Positions 44,241 to 55,000 are shown, counted from the first letter of the stretch. The stretch is 64,000 nt of DNA from Pseudomonas hamedanensis (GCF_014268595.2 NZ_CP077091.1:828501-892500), one strand, 5' to 3'. Notes: generated by a model not told the origin, from the sequence alone. Made by a program: numbers and translations.

Positions 44241-45739
44241 AAGCTTTCATCCTCGAGCAATGGATTGCTCGCTCCCATGTAGGTCGGCACGCCACGCAGT
44301 ACGCCCTGAAAGGACTCCAGCGGTTGCCCGATGGTCATGCCGCGCGCGGAAATCCGGTATTCACGAATGGTCGATTCATGGTTGCCGGTGCGTTTCTTGA
44401 TGATCGATATGGCCCGACGGACTTTGCCCAGGGCTTCGAAGTAACGCAACAGAATCACCGTGTCGGCCAGGTAAGTGATATCGACCGGCGCCTGCATGTC
44501 GCCGACGAGGCCATGCTGGGCAACGGTCATGAAAGTCGCCGCGCCTTTACGGTTCAGGTACAGCAGCAATTCGTGCATGTGCAGCACCAGCGCGTTTTCT
44601 TCCGGCATTGCCGCTTGATAGCCGTTGATGCTGTCGATGACCACGGTCTTGATGTCGCGCTCATCGACACAGCGCCGAACGCGGTATGACAATTCGCCTG
44701 GCGACAATTCGGCGGCGTCGACTTGTTCGATCAGCAAATTGCCGGTCGCCTGCAAGGCTTTGAGGTCGATGCCGATATGACGCATGCGTTCGAACAGCAG
44801 GCCCAGCTCTTCGTCGAAAATGAACAGCGCGGCCTTCTCGCCGCGGGCCACGGCGGCGGCCGCGAAAATCATCGAGATCAGCGATTTGCCGGTACCGGCC
44901 GGACCCAGGATCAGGGTGCTTGAACCGGTTTCGATACCGCCACCGAGCAGCGCGTCGAGTTCCTTGATGCCGCTCGATAATTGCAGTCGCGCATAGTCGC
45001 CGCGATGCTCGGCAGCGACCAGGCGTGGAAACACGTGCACGCCGTCGCCCATGATGGTGAAGTCGTGAAAGCCGCCACGGTATTTCTGCCCGCGATACTT
45101 GACTACGCGCACCCGGCGGCGCTCCGCGCCGTAGCTCGGCGTCAGCTCTTCGAGGCGAATCACGCCATGGGCCACGCTGTGCACGGTTTTGTCGAGGGAT
45201 TCGGTGGTCAGGTCGTCAAGCAACAGGACGGTGGCGTCATAGCGCACGAAGTAGTGCTTGATTGCGAGGATTTGTCGGCGATAACGCAACGAGCTCTGCG
45301 CCAGCAGACGGATCTCCGAGAGGCTGTCGAGGACGACGCGCGTCGGTTTGAAGCGTTCGACCACCTCGAAAATCTGCCGGGTTGCCTCGCCCAGTTCAAG
45401 GTCCGAGGAGTACAGCAGGCTTTGCTGGTGCTCGGCGTTGAGCAGGCTTTCCGGCGGCGTCAGCTCGAATATTTCGATTTTTTCGTTCAGCTCCCAGCCA
45501 TGGGAGAGTGCGCCCTGGCGCAGTTCCTTCTCGGTTTCCGAGAGCGTGATGTACAGGCAGCGTTCGCCTGCCAGCGCGCCGGCACGAAGGAAATGCAGGG
45601 CCACCGTGGTTTTACCCGTACCGGGTTCACCCTCGAGCAGGAACACGTGGCCACGAGACAGTCCACCGGCCAGAATGTCATCGAGACCTTCAACGCCGAT
45701 GGCGGCTTTCGCACTGATCAACTCGTTTGATGTAGTCAA
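44237..45739 (-). CDS. KaiC-like double RecA-domain ATPase
   Basis: A 500-residue KaiC homologue with two RecA-type domains. Walker A sites are GEPGTGKTT (37-45) in CI and GPAGTGKS (279-286) in CII; Walker B strands end in RVVLDSLSEI and TVVIDSINGY. Cyanobacterial KaiC autophosphorylates at adjacent Ser431 and Thr432; by eye-alignment these positions are Thr422 and Tyr423 here (PVDITYLADTVILLRY). No KaiA or KaiB gene is in the window. The gene begins with a TTG behind GAGGG and overlaps the hybrid kinase by 4 nt. A timing role is not implied; comparable proteins in non-photosynthetic bacteria are linked to signalling and stress. Confidence 0.88.
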   Translation of the reverse strand: MTTSNELISAKAAIGVEGLDDILAGGLSRGHVFLLEGEPGTGKTTVALHFLRAGALAGERCLYITLSETEKELRQGALSHGWELNEKIEIFELTPPESLLNAEHQQSLLYSSDLELGEATRQIFEVVERFKPTRVVLDSLSEIRLLAQSSLRYRRQILAIKHYFVRYDATVLLLDDLTTESLDKTVHSVAHGVIRLEELTPSYGAERRRVRVVKYRGQKYRGGFHDFTIMGDGVHVFPRLVAAEHRGDYARLQLSSGIKELDALLGGGIETGSSTLILGPAGTGKSLISMIFAAAAVARGEKAALFIFDEELGLLFERMRHIGIDLKALQATGNLLIEQVDAAELSPGELSYRVRRCVDERDIKTVVIDSINGYQAAMPEENALVLHMHELLLYLNRKGAATFMTVAQHGLVGDMQAPVDITYLADTVILLRYFEALGKVRRAISIIKKRTGNHESTIREYRISARGMTIGQPLESFQGVLRGVPTYMGASNPLLEDESL

Positions 45740-45871
45740 AAAACGCCCTCTTATGACTAGGGAATCAGGCGACTGGCTTAAGTGAGCCGCCTGAGTTAGT
45801 TGACCTCATGGCGTGTTCACGGTTCCGCTTTTTCTTTCGATAGATGGCAGATTGCGCTCACTGAGCCTTGA

Positions 45872-46927
45872 TCAGAGGCCTTGCTGCAGGGCCGGGTCGT
45901 CCGGGTTCAACTGCTCAAGTTGCGCCAACAGAATCTGCACGTTTTGCAGCTGGCCGCTTTCTTTCCAGTAGTTGATCAAAAGGACCCGCGCCTTGCGGTC
46001 GGCGGGGTGGCGCTGGACGATTTCCTGCAATTGCTTTTGCGCCGCTTCCAGCTCTTCTGCGCTGTGCAGGGTGGTCGCCAGGTCGTAGCGGTAATCTTTG
46101 TTGTCCGGTTCCAGCTCGACTGCCTTGGACAGGCCGAGCAGGGCGTATTCACGCTGGCCATGGTGCAACAGCCACAGGCCGAGGGCGTGTTGCAGATAGG
46201 CCGAATCGGGTTGCGCCTTGAGTTGTTGGGCGAGCAATTGACGCGCGGCATCGCTCTGGCCCTGACGGTCGAGCACATCGATCTGCATCACCAGCGCCGG
46301 CAGATTGCCGGGTTCCAGCCGCAGGGTATTGTCCAGTGCCTGTCGGGCCTGCTTGTATTCAGCGTTATGAATGTAAAGACGCGCCAGTTGCGCGTAATTG
46401 GCAGCGCTTTCCGGCTGTCCTTCAAGCGCCTGTTGCCAGCCATCGATCGCTTGCTGCAACGGGGCGAAGTACAGCCCCAGCTCGTCAGGCGTCAGACCGA
46501 GCAGGGCATTGATGGCGGCGAAGCGGACCGTCTGATCCCCATCGTCCAGCAACGGTCCGAGCAGCAGACTGCGTTGCCCGCCGGGCACCAGACCGACGAC
46601 ACTTTTAATCGCAGCCACGCGCACTTGTGGCGCTTCGTGGTGTAAGTCCGCGTCGGCCAGTTTCAAGGCCTGTGGACTCGGATAATTAGCTAATTCACCA
46701 TGTAGCCAGACCCGACGCTTGACCGAGATGTCCGGCCGGCCCATTTGCTGGTACAGCTGACGCGCCGCGCCGGGTTCGCCGGTTCGGGCTGCGTTCAACG
46801 CTTCGCTGTAGCCATGTTTGATAGCGTCGGGGAGGGTCGGTGTGGCGCTGCGCAAAGACAGCCAGACGACACCGAGGACCAGTACGAGGCCAAGGCCGAT
46901 CAGCAGGTTGCGGCGGGACTGAGTCAT
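45872..46927 (-). CDS. Membrane-anchored HEAT/TPR repeat protein
   Basis: A 351-residue protein with one N-terminal membrane helix (about 8-24, LLIGLGLVLVLGVVWLSL) and a periplasmic remainder. Residues about 60-150 look HEAT-like (APQVRVAAIKSVVGLVP, DQTVRFAAINALLGLTP); residues about 165-345 are TPRs (AANYAQLARLYIHNAEYKQARQALDNTLRLEP, AYLQHALGLWLLHHGQREYALLGLSKAVELEP). It probably acts as a scaffold; no enzyme motif is visible. The ATG at 46927 was chosen to place the membrane helix at the N-terminus. It is divergent from the FUSC efflux gene. Confidence 0.78.
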   Translation of the reverse strand: MTQSRRNLLIGLGLVLVLGVVWLSLRSATPTLPDAIKHGYSEALNAARTGEPGAARQLYQQMGRPDISVKRRVWLHGELANYPSPQALKLADADLHHEAPQVRVAAIKSVVGLVPGGQRSLLLGPLLDDGDQTVRFAAINALLGLTPDELGLYFAPLQQAIDGWQQALEGQPESAANYAQLARLYIHNAEYKQARQALDNTLRLEPGNLPALVMQIDVLDRQGQSDAARQLLAQQLKAQPDSAYLQHALGLWLLHHGQREYALLGLSKAVELEPDNKDYRYDLATTLHSAEELEAAQKQLQEIVQRHPADRKARVLLINYWKESGQLQNVQILLAQLEQLNPDDPALQQGL

Positions 46928-47097
46928 GCGGGTTTCCGAAAGCTTCGAACTTGAGCAGAGCGGCAAGCTTCGGTCAGCTTGGCGCGTGAGTCAAACCCTT
47001 GCCAGCGAATCGTCCTACGCGTCGTGTCGACTGTGAAATCCGTCAGGCTTTTGAAGCAGTGTCTACGCTTGCAAAAGTCGTTTTAAAGAGTGTGCCC

Positions 47098-49233
47098 ATG
47101 CCAGCGCTGTTTGCTTACTTCAAGGCTTTGATCCATCCCGGCCAGGCTGTTTTGCTGTTTGCCCTGCGCACCATCGCCGCCGGGCTATTGACCCTTTATC
47201 TGGCGTTTGTGTTCGATCTCGAGCAACCCAAGTGGTCGATCATGGCCGTGGTCATTGTCAGTCAGCCACTGGCGGGAATGGCGTTGGCGCGCAGCTTTGG
47301 CCAAGTGATTGGCACCACTGTCGGCGCGGCGGTGGCAGTGCTGATCATGGCGATTTTCCCTCAGGCGCCGTTGCCGTTCATTACCACGCTGGCCCTGTGG
47401 CTGGCGCTGTGCACGGCGGGCGGCACCTTGCTGCGCTACACCAGCTCCCAGGCGTTCGTGCTCAGCGGATACACTGCTGTGGTCGTGGCTTTGCTGGCGA
47501 TTCCGGATCAGGACGGTACGTTTCTGCTCGCCGTCACTCGCGTCACTGAAACCCTGCTGGCGGTCGCTTGCGTTTGCGTGGTCAGCCTGTTGACGGCCCG
47601 GCCGGAAGCCGTCGCCAAGGGTTATTTTTCCAAGGTCGATCAGGTGATCAAACTGGCCGCCAGCCACGCCGCCGAGGTTCTTCGCACGGAAGAAAGCGAA
47701 GCCGATTTCCAGCGTCGGCAAATGCAGTTGCTCGGTGAAATCAGTGCGCTGGAAGGGTTGCGGCGCCATTTGTATTTCGATGCGCCACGGTTGCGCAGCG
47801 CCGATAACCTTGTATTGCTGCTGGGCAACCAACTGATGTTGCTGACCTCGCGACTTACCGCACTGCGTCATCAACGCGAACTGCTCATAGAGCGCTGGGA
47901 GGGCGATTTGCCGCCGCAGGTTCAGCAACTGCGGGCCGAGGAGCTGGCGTTACTGGATCAGTTGGCGCAACAGGGCCGTGCACTCCCTGGTGAGGACCGG
48001 CAGCGCTTCGTCACCTTGCAGCAACAGTTCGAAGCGCTGGCGTACAAAGCCGAGCAACAGACCGAGAACATGAGCGCGACCCTGCGCTCGCTGGCCTGGG
48101 CCTTACGCTGGGAGCAGGCGCGACTGCTGCAGCAACTGGAGCAGATTCTTGAGCTGAGCGACGCCATTCAGCAAGGGCGACCGGCCAGTTGCCTGTATCG
48201 TGGCCAGTCAAGTCCGCTGCATCTGGATTTCACCCTGGCCTCGATGAACGCCATTCGAGCCTTTACTGCGCTTCTGGTCGCCGGGCTGATCTGGATCGAA
48301 ACGGCATGGGACGGCGCGCGGGGCGGGATGATTCTGGTGGGGATTCTCTGCTCGCTGATGGCGACCTTTCCACGTCCGCTAATGGCTGCGCAAAGCTATG
48401 CCAGAGGGTTGGGACTGGCGCTGGTGGTGTCGGCGATCTATCAATTCATGCTGGTGCCGGCGATCAGTGATTTCGAATTGCTGGCCTTGCTGCTGGTGCC
48501 GCTGTTGTATGCCATTGCCGTCGGTATTGCCAGTCCGGCGACTGCCGGGATCGGCATGGGGCTTGGCCTGTCGAGTTTCCTTATGATCGGGCCACAGAAC
48601 TTCGGCACCGGGCAGAACACAGCGATTCAATGGTTCGAATTCGCCGGTGCCTACGTCAGTGCAGCCATGCTGGCGCTGATCGTCTATGCGCTGATCTTTC
48701 CGTTCCGCCCAGGCTTGCGAATTCGTCGGTTGTACGGCGAAGCGCGCGAGCAGGTATATCAACTGAGCAAAATGCCGGCGACCGATGAACAACAATTCGC
48801 CTTCGAGAGTCGGATGACCGACCGACTGACCAGCATGCTCGGCCTGCTGCCAGCGGCAAATGAGCGCGCCGTGCAGCGATTGTATGAAATCAGTCTGGCT
48901 TGTGTAGCGTTGGGAGTGGCCATGCATCAGTTGCGTCAGCAGGCACAGAGCAACGCCTTGTTGACCGAGGCATTCACTCAGCGCCTGGCGTCGGCGTTAC
49001 GCAAGACCGGTCGTTTCGTCGCCGGGCGTCAGGATGTACAACTCGCAGGGTTGCTGGCCATGCTGCACGAACTGGGCGATGAACTGGATGATTTGCATGC
49101 CACCAGTCATGAGCATTTATGGTCGGTGTTCCGCATGCGCGTGGCGCTACTGATCGTTGTGTCGTTCCTTGAACGCCACGGCGAGTATTTGCAACCTGAA
49201 GCTCTGGATGGAGAACCGCAACTTGCCCATTGA
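47098..49233 (+). CDS. FUSC-family aromatic acid exporter, AaeB-like
   Basis: A 711-residue inner-membrane protein of the FUSC/AaeB type: two blocks of hydrophobic helices (about residues 15-170 and 410-540), each followed by a large cytoplasmic domain rich in Gln, Glu and Arg. Early segments read FALRTIAAGLLTLYLAFVFDLEQPKWSIMAVVIV and RSFGQVIGTTVGAAVAVLIMAIFP (family hallmarks, with charged breaks). AaeB-type pumps export hydroxybenzoates and related aromatic acids with an AaeA adaptor. I chose the ATG at 47098; an upstream in-frame start would add 33 polar residues. DUF1656 and HlyD genes follow in one operon. Confidence 0.87.
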   Translation: MPALFAYFKALIHPGQAVLLFALRTIAAGLLTLYLAFVFDLEQPKWSIMAVVIVSQPLAGMALARSFGQVIGTTVGAAVAVLIMAIFPQAPLPFITTLALWLALCTAGGTLLRYTSSQAFVLSGYTAVVVALLAIPDQDGTFLLAVTRVTETLLAVACVCVVSLLTARPEAVAKGYFSKVDQVIKLAASHAAEVLRTEESEADFQRRQMQLLGEISALEGLRRHLYFDAPRLRSADNLVLLLGNQLMLLTSRLTALRHQRELLIERWEGDLPPQVQQLRAEELALLDQLAQQGRALPGEDRQRFVTLQQQFEALAYKAEQQTENMSATLRSLAWALRWEQARLLQQLEQILELSDAIQQGRPASCLYRGQSSPLHLDFTLASMNAIRAFTALLVAGLIWIETAWDGARGGMILVGILCSLMATFPRPLMAAQSYARGLGLALVVSAIYQFMLVPAISDFELLALLLVPLLYAIAVGIASPATAGIGMGLGLSSFLMIGPQNFGTGQNTAIQWFEFAGAYVSAAMLALIVYALIFPFRPGLRIRRLYGEAREQVYQLSKMPATDEQQFAFESRMTDRLTSMLGLLPAANERAVQRLYEISLACVALGVAMHQLRQQAQSNALLTEAFTQRLASALRKTGRFVAGRQDVQLAGLLAMLHELGDELDDLHATSHEHLWSVFRMRVALLIVVSFLERHGEYLQPEALDGEPQLAH

Positions 49234-49423
49234 TTTCGAGATTGGCGGCGTCTATCTGCCGCCGATTGCCCAGGCGCTGTTACTGGCAATTCCCATCTTC
49301 ATGTTGCTGGACGGGTGTTTGCGGCGCCTGGGCGTGCTGCGTCTGGTCTGGCATGAGGCGCTGTTCGAGGGCGCGCTGTATGCCTGCGTCTGTGCCACGC
49401 TGATTTTGTTGATGGGAGCCTGA
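49208..49423 (+). CDS. DUF1656 small membrane protein, AaeX-like
   Basis: A 71-residue protein with two membrane helices (AQALLLAIPIFMLLDG and LFEGALYACVCATLILLMG) and the DUF1656 signature DFEIGGVYLPP. AaeX-type proteins accompany FUSC/HlyD aromatic acid exporters, role unknown. It overlaps the FUSC stop: the ATG at 49208 gives a 26-nt overlap, an alternative TTG at 49223 an 11-nt overlap. The HlyD gene starts 4 nt after its stop. Confidence 0.8.
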   Translation: MENRNLPIDFEIGGVYLPPIAQALLLAIPIFMLLDGCLRRLGVLRLVWHEALFEGALYACVCATLILLMGA

Positions 49424-49427
49424 TGCC

Positions 49428-50393
49428 TTGAAAGCGCTAGTTGCACGAATGACGACCGTGGCGGTGGTGATCCTGGCGATCGTCCTTGGCTGGTTCGCCT
49501 GGGAGTATTACACCCGCGCGCCCTGGACCCGGGATGCCCGGGTGAGGGCAGATGTGGTGACGCTGTCGGCCGATGTCTCCGGACGTATCGTCAAGCTGGC
49601 GGTGCAGGACAATCAGCATGTCGACAAGGGCCAGTTATTGCTGGAAATCGATCCGGCGCGTTATCAATTGGCCGTAGAACATGCCCGGCGTTCGGTCGAG
49701 GTATCCAAGGCTTCGCTGGGGCAATCGCAAGCGGCGATTGTTGCCAGTGAAGCGTTGCTCAAACAACGCCAAAGCGAGGAGCGCCGGCGACGCACGCTGA
49801 AACAGGGCTTCGCCATTTCCGGCGAGGAATGGGAGAAATCGAGCACTGACGTGGCTGTCGCTCAGGCTGACCTGTTGCGTAATCAGGCCAACCTCGGGCT
49901 GGCCGAGGCCAATGTGCGGTTGGCGATTGCCGCGCTGACCCAGGCCGAACTCGATTTGCAGCGTACCCGCGTCGAGTCGCCGGTCAGCGGTTACGTGACC
50001 AACCTGCTGACCCGTCAAGGCGATTACGCGCAGGCAGGCGGCGCACTGCTGGCGCTGGTCGACAGCGATTCGTTCTATGTCAGTGGTTACTTCGAGGAAA
50101 CCAAGCTGCCGCGAATCGAGGAGGGCGACCGGGTGCGCATTCAGTTGATGAGCGGAGAACGTTTTGGCGGAACGGTCGAAAGCATTGCTTTTGCCATCGC
50201 CGACCGCGAGAACGCCCCCGGCAGCCGGCTGCTGGCCAATATCAACCCGAGCTACACCTGGGTGAAACTGGCGCAACGGGTGCCGGTGCGGATTGGCATT
50301 GACGGTGATTTCGCCGGCAAGAATCGCTTGCGCGCCGGTACAACCGCAACCGTCACCGTCCTGGAAGATCACAACTCTCAAGACCAGCCCTGA
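49428..50393 (+). CDS. HlyD-family periplasmic adaptor, AaeA-like
   Basis: A 321-residue membrane fusion protein: one N-terminal membrane helix (about 8-26), RAPWTRDARVRADVVTLSADVSGRI (lipoyl-like half), a coiled coil (about 80-170), RVESPVSGYVTNLLTRQGDY and a barrel domain with VDSDSFYVSGYFEETKLPRI. It bridges the FUSC pump to an outer-membrane factor; the tripartite channel is not encoded in this operon. The first codon is TTG at 49428 behind GGGAG; an ATG 21 nt later is a possible alternative. Confidence 0.86.
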   Translation: MKALVARMTTVAVVILAIVLGWFAWEYYTRAPWTRDARVRADVVTLSADVSGRIVKLAVQDNQHVDKGQLLLEIDPARYQLAVEHARRSVEVSKASLGQSQAAIVASEALLKQRQSEERRRRTLKQGFAISGEEWEKSSTDVAVAQADLLRNQANLGLAEANVRLAIAALTQAELDLQRTRVESPVSGYVTNLLTRQGDYAQAGGALLALVDSDSFYVSGYFEETKLPRIEEGDRVRIQLMSGERFGGTVESIAFAIADRENAPGSRLLANINPSYTWVKLAQRVPVRIGIDGDFAGKNRLRAGTTATVTVLEDHNSQDQP

Positions 50394-50397
50394 TCCA

Positions 50398-50488
50398 CTG
50401 TGGGAGCGAGCCTGCTCGCGAAGGCGGAGTGTCAGCCACCGGTGATTTGCCTGACAGGGTGCTTTCGCGAGCAGGCTCGCTCCCACAA
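50398..50488. repeat. REPIN between the AaeA-like gene and oprN
   Basis: Inverted TGGGAGCGAGCCTGCTCGCG copies, the same subtype as at 272. It starts 4 nt after the adaptor stop and may serve as its mRNA 3' end. Confidence 0.87.
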
Positions 50489-50513
50489 GGGACCTCATTG
50501 ACCGAAAAAAGGC

Positions 50514-50547
50514 ATAAAAAAACCCCGCGACCGAATGATACGCGGGG
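50514..50547 (-). terminator. Intrinsic terminator of the mexEF-oprN operon
   Basis: On the minus strand a 7-bp GC stem CCCCGCG/CGCGGGG (50523-50529 with 50541-50547) with an 11-nt loop is followed by a run of eight Ts. It lies 50 nt after the oprN stop. Confidence 0.85.
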
Positions 50548-50596
50548 CAAAAGAATTGGTTGGTTGCGGCCAACCAAAGGAGCTCTTTAACAATCT

Positions 50597-52018
50597 TTAC
50601 TTGCTGGCGACGGTCTCCGGTTGCCAGCCACCGCCGAGGGCTTTGTAGATCGCGACGATGCCGCGATACAGATCGACTTCGGCCTGGGCCTGGCTGTCTT
50701 CGGCGTTCAGGCGCTCGCGCTGGGCGTCGAGCAACACAAGGAAGTCGGTGGTGCCTTCGCGATAGCGGATCTCGGCGAGATCGGCAGCCTTGCGGCTTGA
50801 TTCGCTCTGACGGATCAGCGAAATGAGGCGTTGCTGGCGTTTGCCGTAATCGCTGAACGCGTTTTCCGACTCTTCCAGGGCCAGCAAGACCTGTTGCTCA
50901 TAGGTCGCCAGCGCACCTTCGGCTTCTGCATCGGCGCCGCGCAAACGGGCGCGCACGCTGCCCAGATCAAACGCTGCCCAAGTGATGCTCGGGCCGAGCG
51001 CCCAGGCATTGGCGGCTGAGGAGCCGATTTGCGAACCACGCCCGGCGGTCCAGCCAAGGAAGCCGCTGAGGCTCACCCGTGGGAACAGATCGGCTTTAGC
51101 CACACCGATGCGCGCCGTGGCCGATGCCAATTGGCGTTCGGCGCTGAGGATGTCCGGACGACGTTGCAGCAGCTCGCCCGGATCGCCGATCGGCAAGGCC
51201 TTGGCAATGGCCGGCAGGTCTTTCGGGCTCAAATCGACAGTCAGCTTGTCCGGACGCTCACCGAGCAGGGTGGCGATACGGTTTTTCTGCCGAACCTGCT
51301 CCGCCTGTAACTGCGGGATGGTCGCTTCGACATTGGCCAGGCGCGCATCGGCCCGCTCGACGTCCAGTTGATCGCCGACGCCGGCATCACGCAGGCTGAT
51401 GGTGATCTTGCGCGACTCCTGCTGGTTGTTCAGGTTGGCCACGGCGATCTTCTCGCGCAACTGGGCGCCGCGCAGTTGACCGTAGGCATCGACCAGTTCG
51501 GCAATCATGGTGACCTGCAACTGGTACAGATCGGCTTCAGCCGCTTGCTGGTCGGCATCGCTGGCTTCCAGATTGCGCTGGATGCGCCCGAACAGGTCGA
51601 GCTCCCAGGCCATGTCCAGACCCAGGTCATAGCGTTCACTATTGACCCGGTCGGTGGTCTGGCCGGGAATCTGACCCTTGCCCAGATCACTGCTGGCGCG
51701 GCTGGTGATGGTCGGCATCGCGTCGTTGCTGGCGTCGTCGCGGATCGCCCGGGCGGCTTTCCAACGGGCGAACGCCACGCGCAGTTCACGGTTGCCTTGC
51801 AGCGATTGCGTCACCAACTGGTTGAGGGTCGGATCGTCGAACTGCTGCCACCAGATGCCTTCGAATTTCGACCGGTCGAAGTTCTTCTGGCCGGCGGCGC
51901 CATCGGTGGCGGCCGTGATATTGGCCGCCTCTGTGGCTGGGGTCTTGTAGTCGGGGCCGACGGCGCAGGCGCTGAGGGCCAGCACCAGCAGGGTCGGCAG
52001 GAAGACTTTCAGACTCAT
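50597..52018 (-). CDS. oprN: Outer-membrane efflux channel OprN
   Basis: A 473-residue TolC-family lipoprotein of the NodT/OprM class: lipobox LSAC with acylated Cys18, then VGPDYKTP typical of the family. Two homologous repeats carry GIWWQQFDDPTLNQLVTQSL, MAWELDLFGRI and RRPDILSAERQLASATARIGVAKADLFPRVSLSGFLGW. It forms the trimeric outer-membrane duct for MexEF. The ATG overlaps the mexF stop by 4 nt; the intrinsic terminator lies just downstream. Confidence 0.92.
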   Translation of the reverse strand: MSLKVFLPTLLVLALSACAVGPDYKTPATEAANITAATDGAAGQKNFDRSKFEGIWWQQFDDPTLNQLVTQSLQGNRELRVAFARWKAARAIRDDASNDAMPTITSRASSDLGKGQIPGQTTDRVNSERYDLGLDMAWELDLFGRIQRNLEASDADQQAAEADLYQLQVTMIAELVDAYGQLRGAQLREKIAVANLNNQQESRKITISLRDAGVGDQLDVERADARLANVEATIPQLQAEQVRQKNRIATLLGERPDKLTVDLSPKDLPAIAKALPIGDPGELLQRRPDILSAERQLASATARIGVAKADLFPRVSLSGFLGWTAGRGSQIGSSAANAWALGPSITWAAFDLGSVRARLRGADAEAEGALATYEQQVLLALEESENAFSDYGKRQQRLISLIRQSESSRKAADLAEIRYREGTTDFLVLLDAQRERLNAEDSQAQAEVDLYRGIVAIYKALGGGWQPETVASK

Positions 52019-55000
52019 TGTTGCGCCTCCAGTTTCAGCGCCTTGGCCGTCTTGCGGGCCTCGCTGCGTTCAACGAAGTTACGAATCAGCACGTAGAACA
52101 CGGGGGTCAGCAACAGACCGAAGAAGGTCACGCCAAGCATCCCGGAGAACACGGCTACACCCATGGCATGACGCATTTCGGCACCGGCACCACTGGAGAA
52201 CACCAGTGGCACTACACCCATGATGAACGCGAAGGAAGTCATCAGAATCGGCCGCAGACGCAAGCGGCAGGCTTCCAGGACCGCGGCGAGCGGGTCGAGG
52301 CCTTCTTCCTGTTTATCCTTGGCGAACTCGACGATCAGAATCGCGTTCTTACAGGCCAGTCCCACCAATACGATCAAACCGATCTGGGTGAAGATGTTGT
52401 TGTCACCGCCCGAGATGATCACGCCGGTGATGGCCGACAGCAGGGTCATCGGTACGATCAGGATCACCGCCAGTGGCAGGCTCCAGCTTTCGTACTGAGC
52501 GGCGAGTACCAGGAATGCCAGCAGCACGCAGAGCGGGAACACGAACAGTGCGGTGTTACCGGACAGAATCTGCTGATAGGTCAGGTCGGTCCACTCGTAG
52601 GTCATGCCGTTCGGCAACTCGTCCTTCAGCAGTTTTTCGATGGCTTTTTCGGCCTGGCCGGAGCTGTAGCCGGGGGCGGCGGCACCGTTGATTTCAGCGG
52701 TAATGAAGCCGTTGTAATGCATCACGCGATCCGGCCCCGAGGTGTCGCTGACCTTGATGAAGGTCGCCAGCGGGATCATTTCGCCTTTGTTGTTGCGTAC
52801 TTTCAGTTGACCGATCTGATCGGATTCGAGGCGGAACTGCTGCTCGGCCTGAACGTTGACCTGATAGGTGCGCCCGAAGCGGTTGAAGTCGTTGGCATAC
52901 AGCGAACCCAGGTAGATCTGCAGGGTGTCGAAGATGTCGCTGACGGCCACGCCGTGGGTCTTGGCTTTTTCACGGTCGATGGCGGCATCGACCTGCGGCA
53001 CGTTCACGGTGTAGCTGGTGAACAGGCCGGCCAGTTCTGGCACGCTGTGACTCTTGTTGATGATGTTCATGGTTTCCTTGTACAGCTCGTCGTAGCCGAG
53101 GTTGCCCCGGTCTTCGATTTGCAGACGGAAACCGCCAATGGTGCCCAGGCCTTGTACCGGCGGTGGCGGGAAGATCGCCATGTACGCTTCCTGAATGTTG
53201 GCGTACTGCCCGTTCAAGGCACCGGCAATCGCCCCGGCGGACATGCTCGGGTCTTTACGCTCGTCGAACGGTTTCAGGGTGACGAACACGATGCCGGCGT
53301 TCGGGCTGTTGGTGAAGCCGTTGATCGACAGGCCCGGGAAGGCTACGGCGCTTTCCACGCCTGGCTGTTTCAAGGCCAGGTCGGACATGCGCTTGATCAC
53401 GTCTTCGGTGCGATCCAGGCTCGCAGCGTCCGGCAACTGAGCGAAGGCCACCAGGTATTGCTTGTCCTGGCCGGGCACGAAACCGGTCGGCGTGCTGGAG
53501 AAACCGAAGAACGTCAGCACCATCAGGCCGGCATAGAGGAACAGCGCGATGCCACTGCCGCGAATTACCCGGCGCACGGTACCGACATAGCCATGGCTGG
53601 CGCGATCGAAGAAGCGGTTGAACGGGCGGAACAGCCAGCCACCGAAGAGCTTGTCGAGCACCCGGGAGAAGCGGTCTTTCGGCGCGTCATGGGCCTTGAG
53701 CAGTACCGCAGCCAATGCCGGCGACAGGGTCAGCGAGTTGAACGCCGAAATCACGGTCGAGATGGCAATGGTCAAAGCGAACTGCTTATAGAACTGTCCG
53801 GTGAGACCAGAGATGAACGCTGCGGGAATAAACACCGCACACAGCACCAGTGCCGTCGCGATGATCGGCCCCGTCACCTCACGCATGGCGCGTTTGGTGG
53901 CCTCGACCGGGGTCAGTCCCAGTTCGATGTTGCGTTCGACGTTTTCCACCACGACGATGGCGTCGTCAACCACGATACCGATGGCCAACACGAGGCCGAA
54001 CAGCGACAGAGCGTTGAGCGAAAAACCGAACAGGTGCATGACCGCAAACGTACCGATCAACGATACCGGCACCGCCACCAATGGAATGATCGAGGCGCGC
54101 CAGGTCTGCAGGAACAGGATGACCACCAGCACCACGAGGATCAGCGCTTCGAAGAGGGTGTGAACCACCGCTTCGATCGAGCCGCGCACGAAAATCGTCG
54201 GGTCATAGACGATGCTGTAGTCCATGCCCTGCGGGAAGCCTTTCTTCAGCTCGTCCATCTTCGCGCGCACTTCGTTCGAGATGTCGATGGCGTTGGAGCC
54301 AGGGCGCTGAAAGATCGGGATCGCGACCGCGGGCTGGTTGTTCAGCAGCGAACGCAGGGCGTATTGGCTGGAGCCCAGTTCTACGCGAGCAATGTCCTTG
54401 AGACGGGTGATTTCACCATCGTCGCCTGCACGAATGACGATGTTTTCGAACTCCTCCTCAGTGACCAGACGGCCCTGAGTGTTGATCGACAGCTGAAAAC
54501 TTTGCGCCGTCGGGGCAGGGGGCGCGCCCAACTGGCCGGCGGCGACTTGACGGTTCTGCTCACGAATGGCCGTCACGACATCGGTTGCGGTCAGGTTGCG
54601 CGAAGCGGTCTTGTTCGGATCGAGCCAGACCCGCAGCGAATAGTCGCCCATACCAAACAACTGCACATCACCGACACCGCCCAGACGGGCGAGCTCGTCC
54701 TTGATGTTGAGGATCGCGTAGTTGGACAGATAGAGCATGTCGTAGCGCTTGTCCGGTGAGGTCAAGTGCACAACCATGGTCAGGTCGGGCGAAGCCTTGT
54801 CGACGGTGATACCGATGCGCGTCACTTCTTCGGGAAGTTTCGGCTCGGTACGGGTCACGCGGTTCTGCACCTGCACCTGCGCGTTATCCAGGTCGGTGCC
54901 CAGCGCGAAGGTGATGGTCAGGGTGATCTTGCCGTCAGCGGTCGATTGCGAGGACATGTACAGCATGTTCTCGACACCGGTGATGGCCTGCTCCAGCGGA

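Noticed and set aside
44237..45739. Circadian clock function for the KaiC-like protein
   Set aside because: No kaiA or kaiB in the window and altered phosphosites; only the ATPase family is claimed.
52018..54759. 913-codon open frame opposite mexF
   Set aside because: Antisense shadow of a canonical mexF; composition is Gln/His/Asp-rich as expected from high-GC codon bias, with no family likeness.
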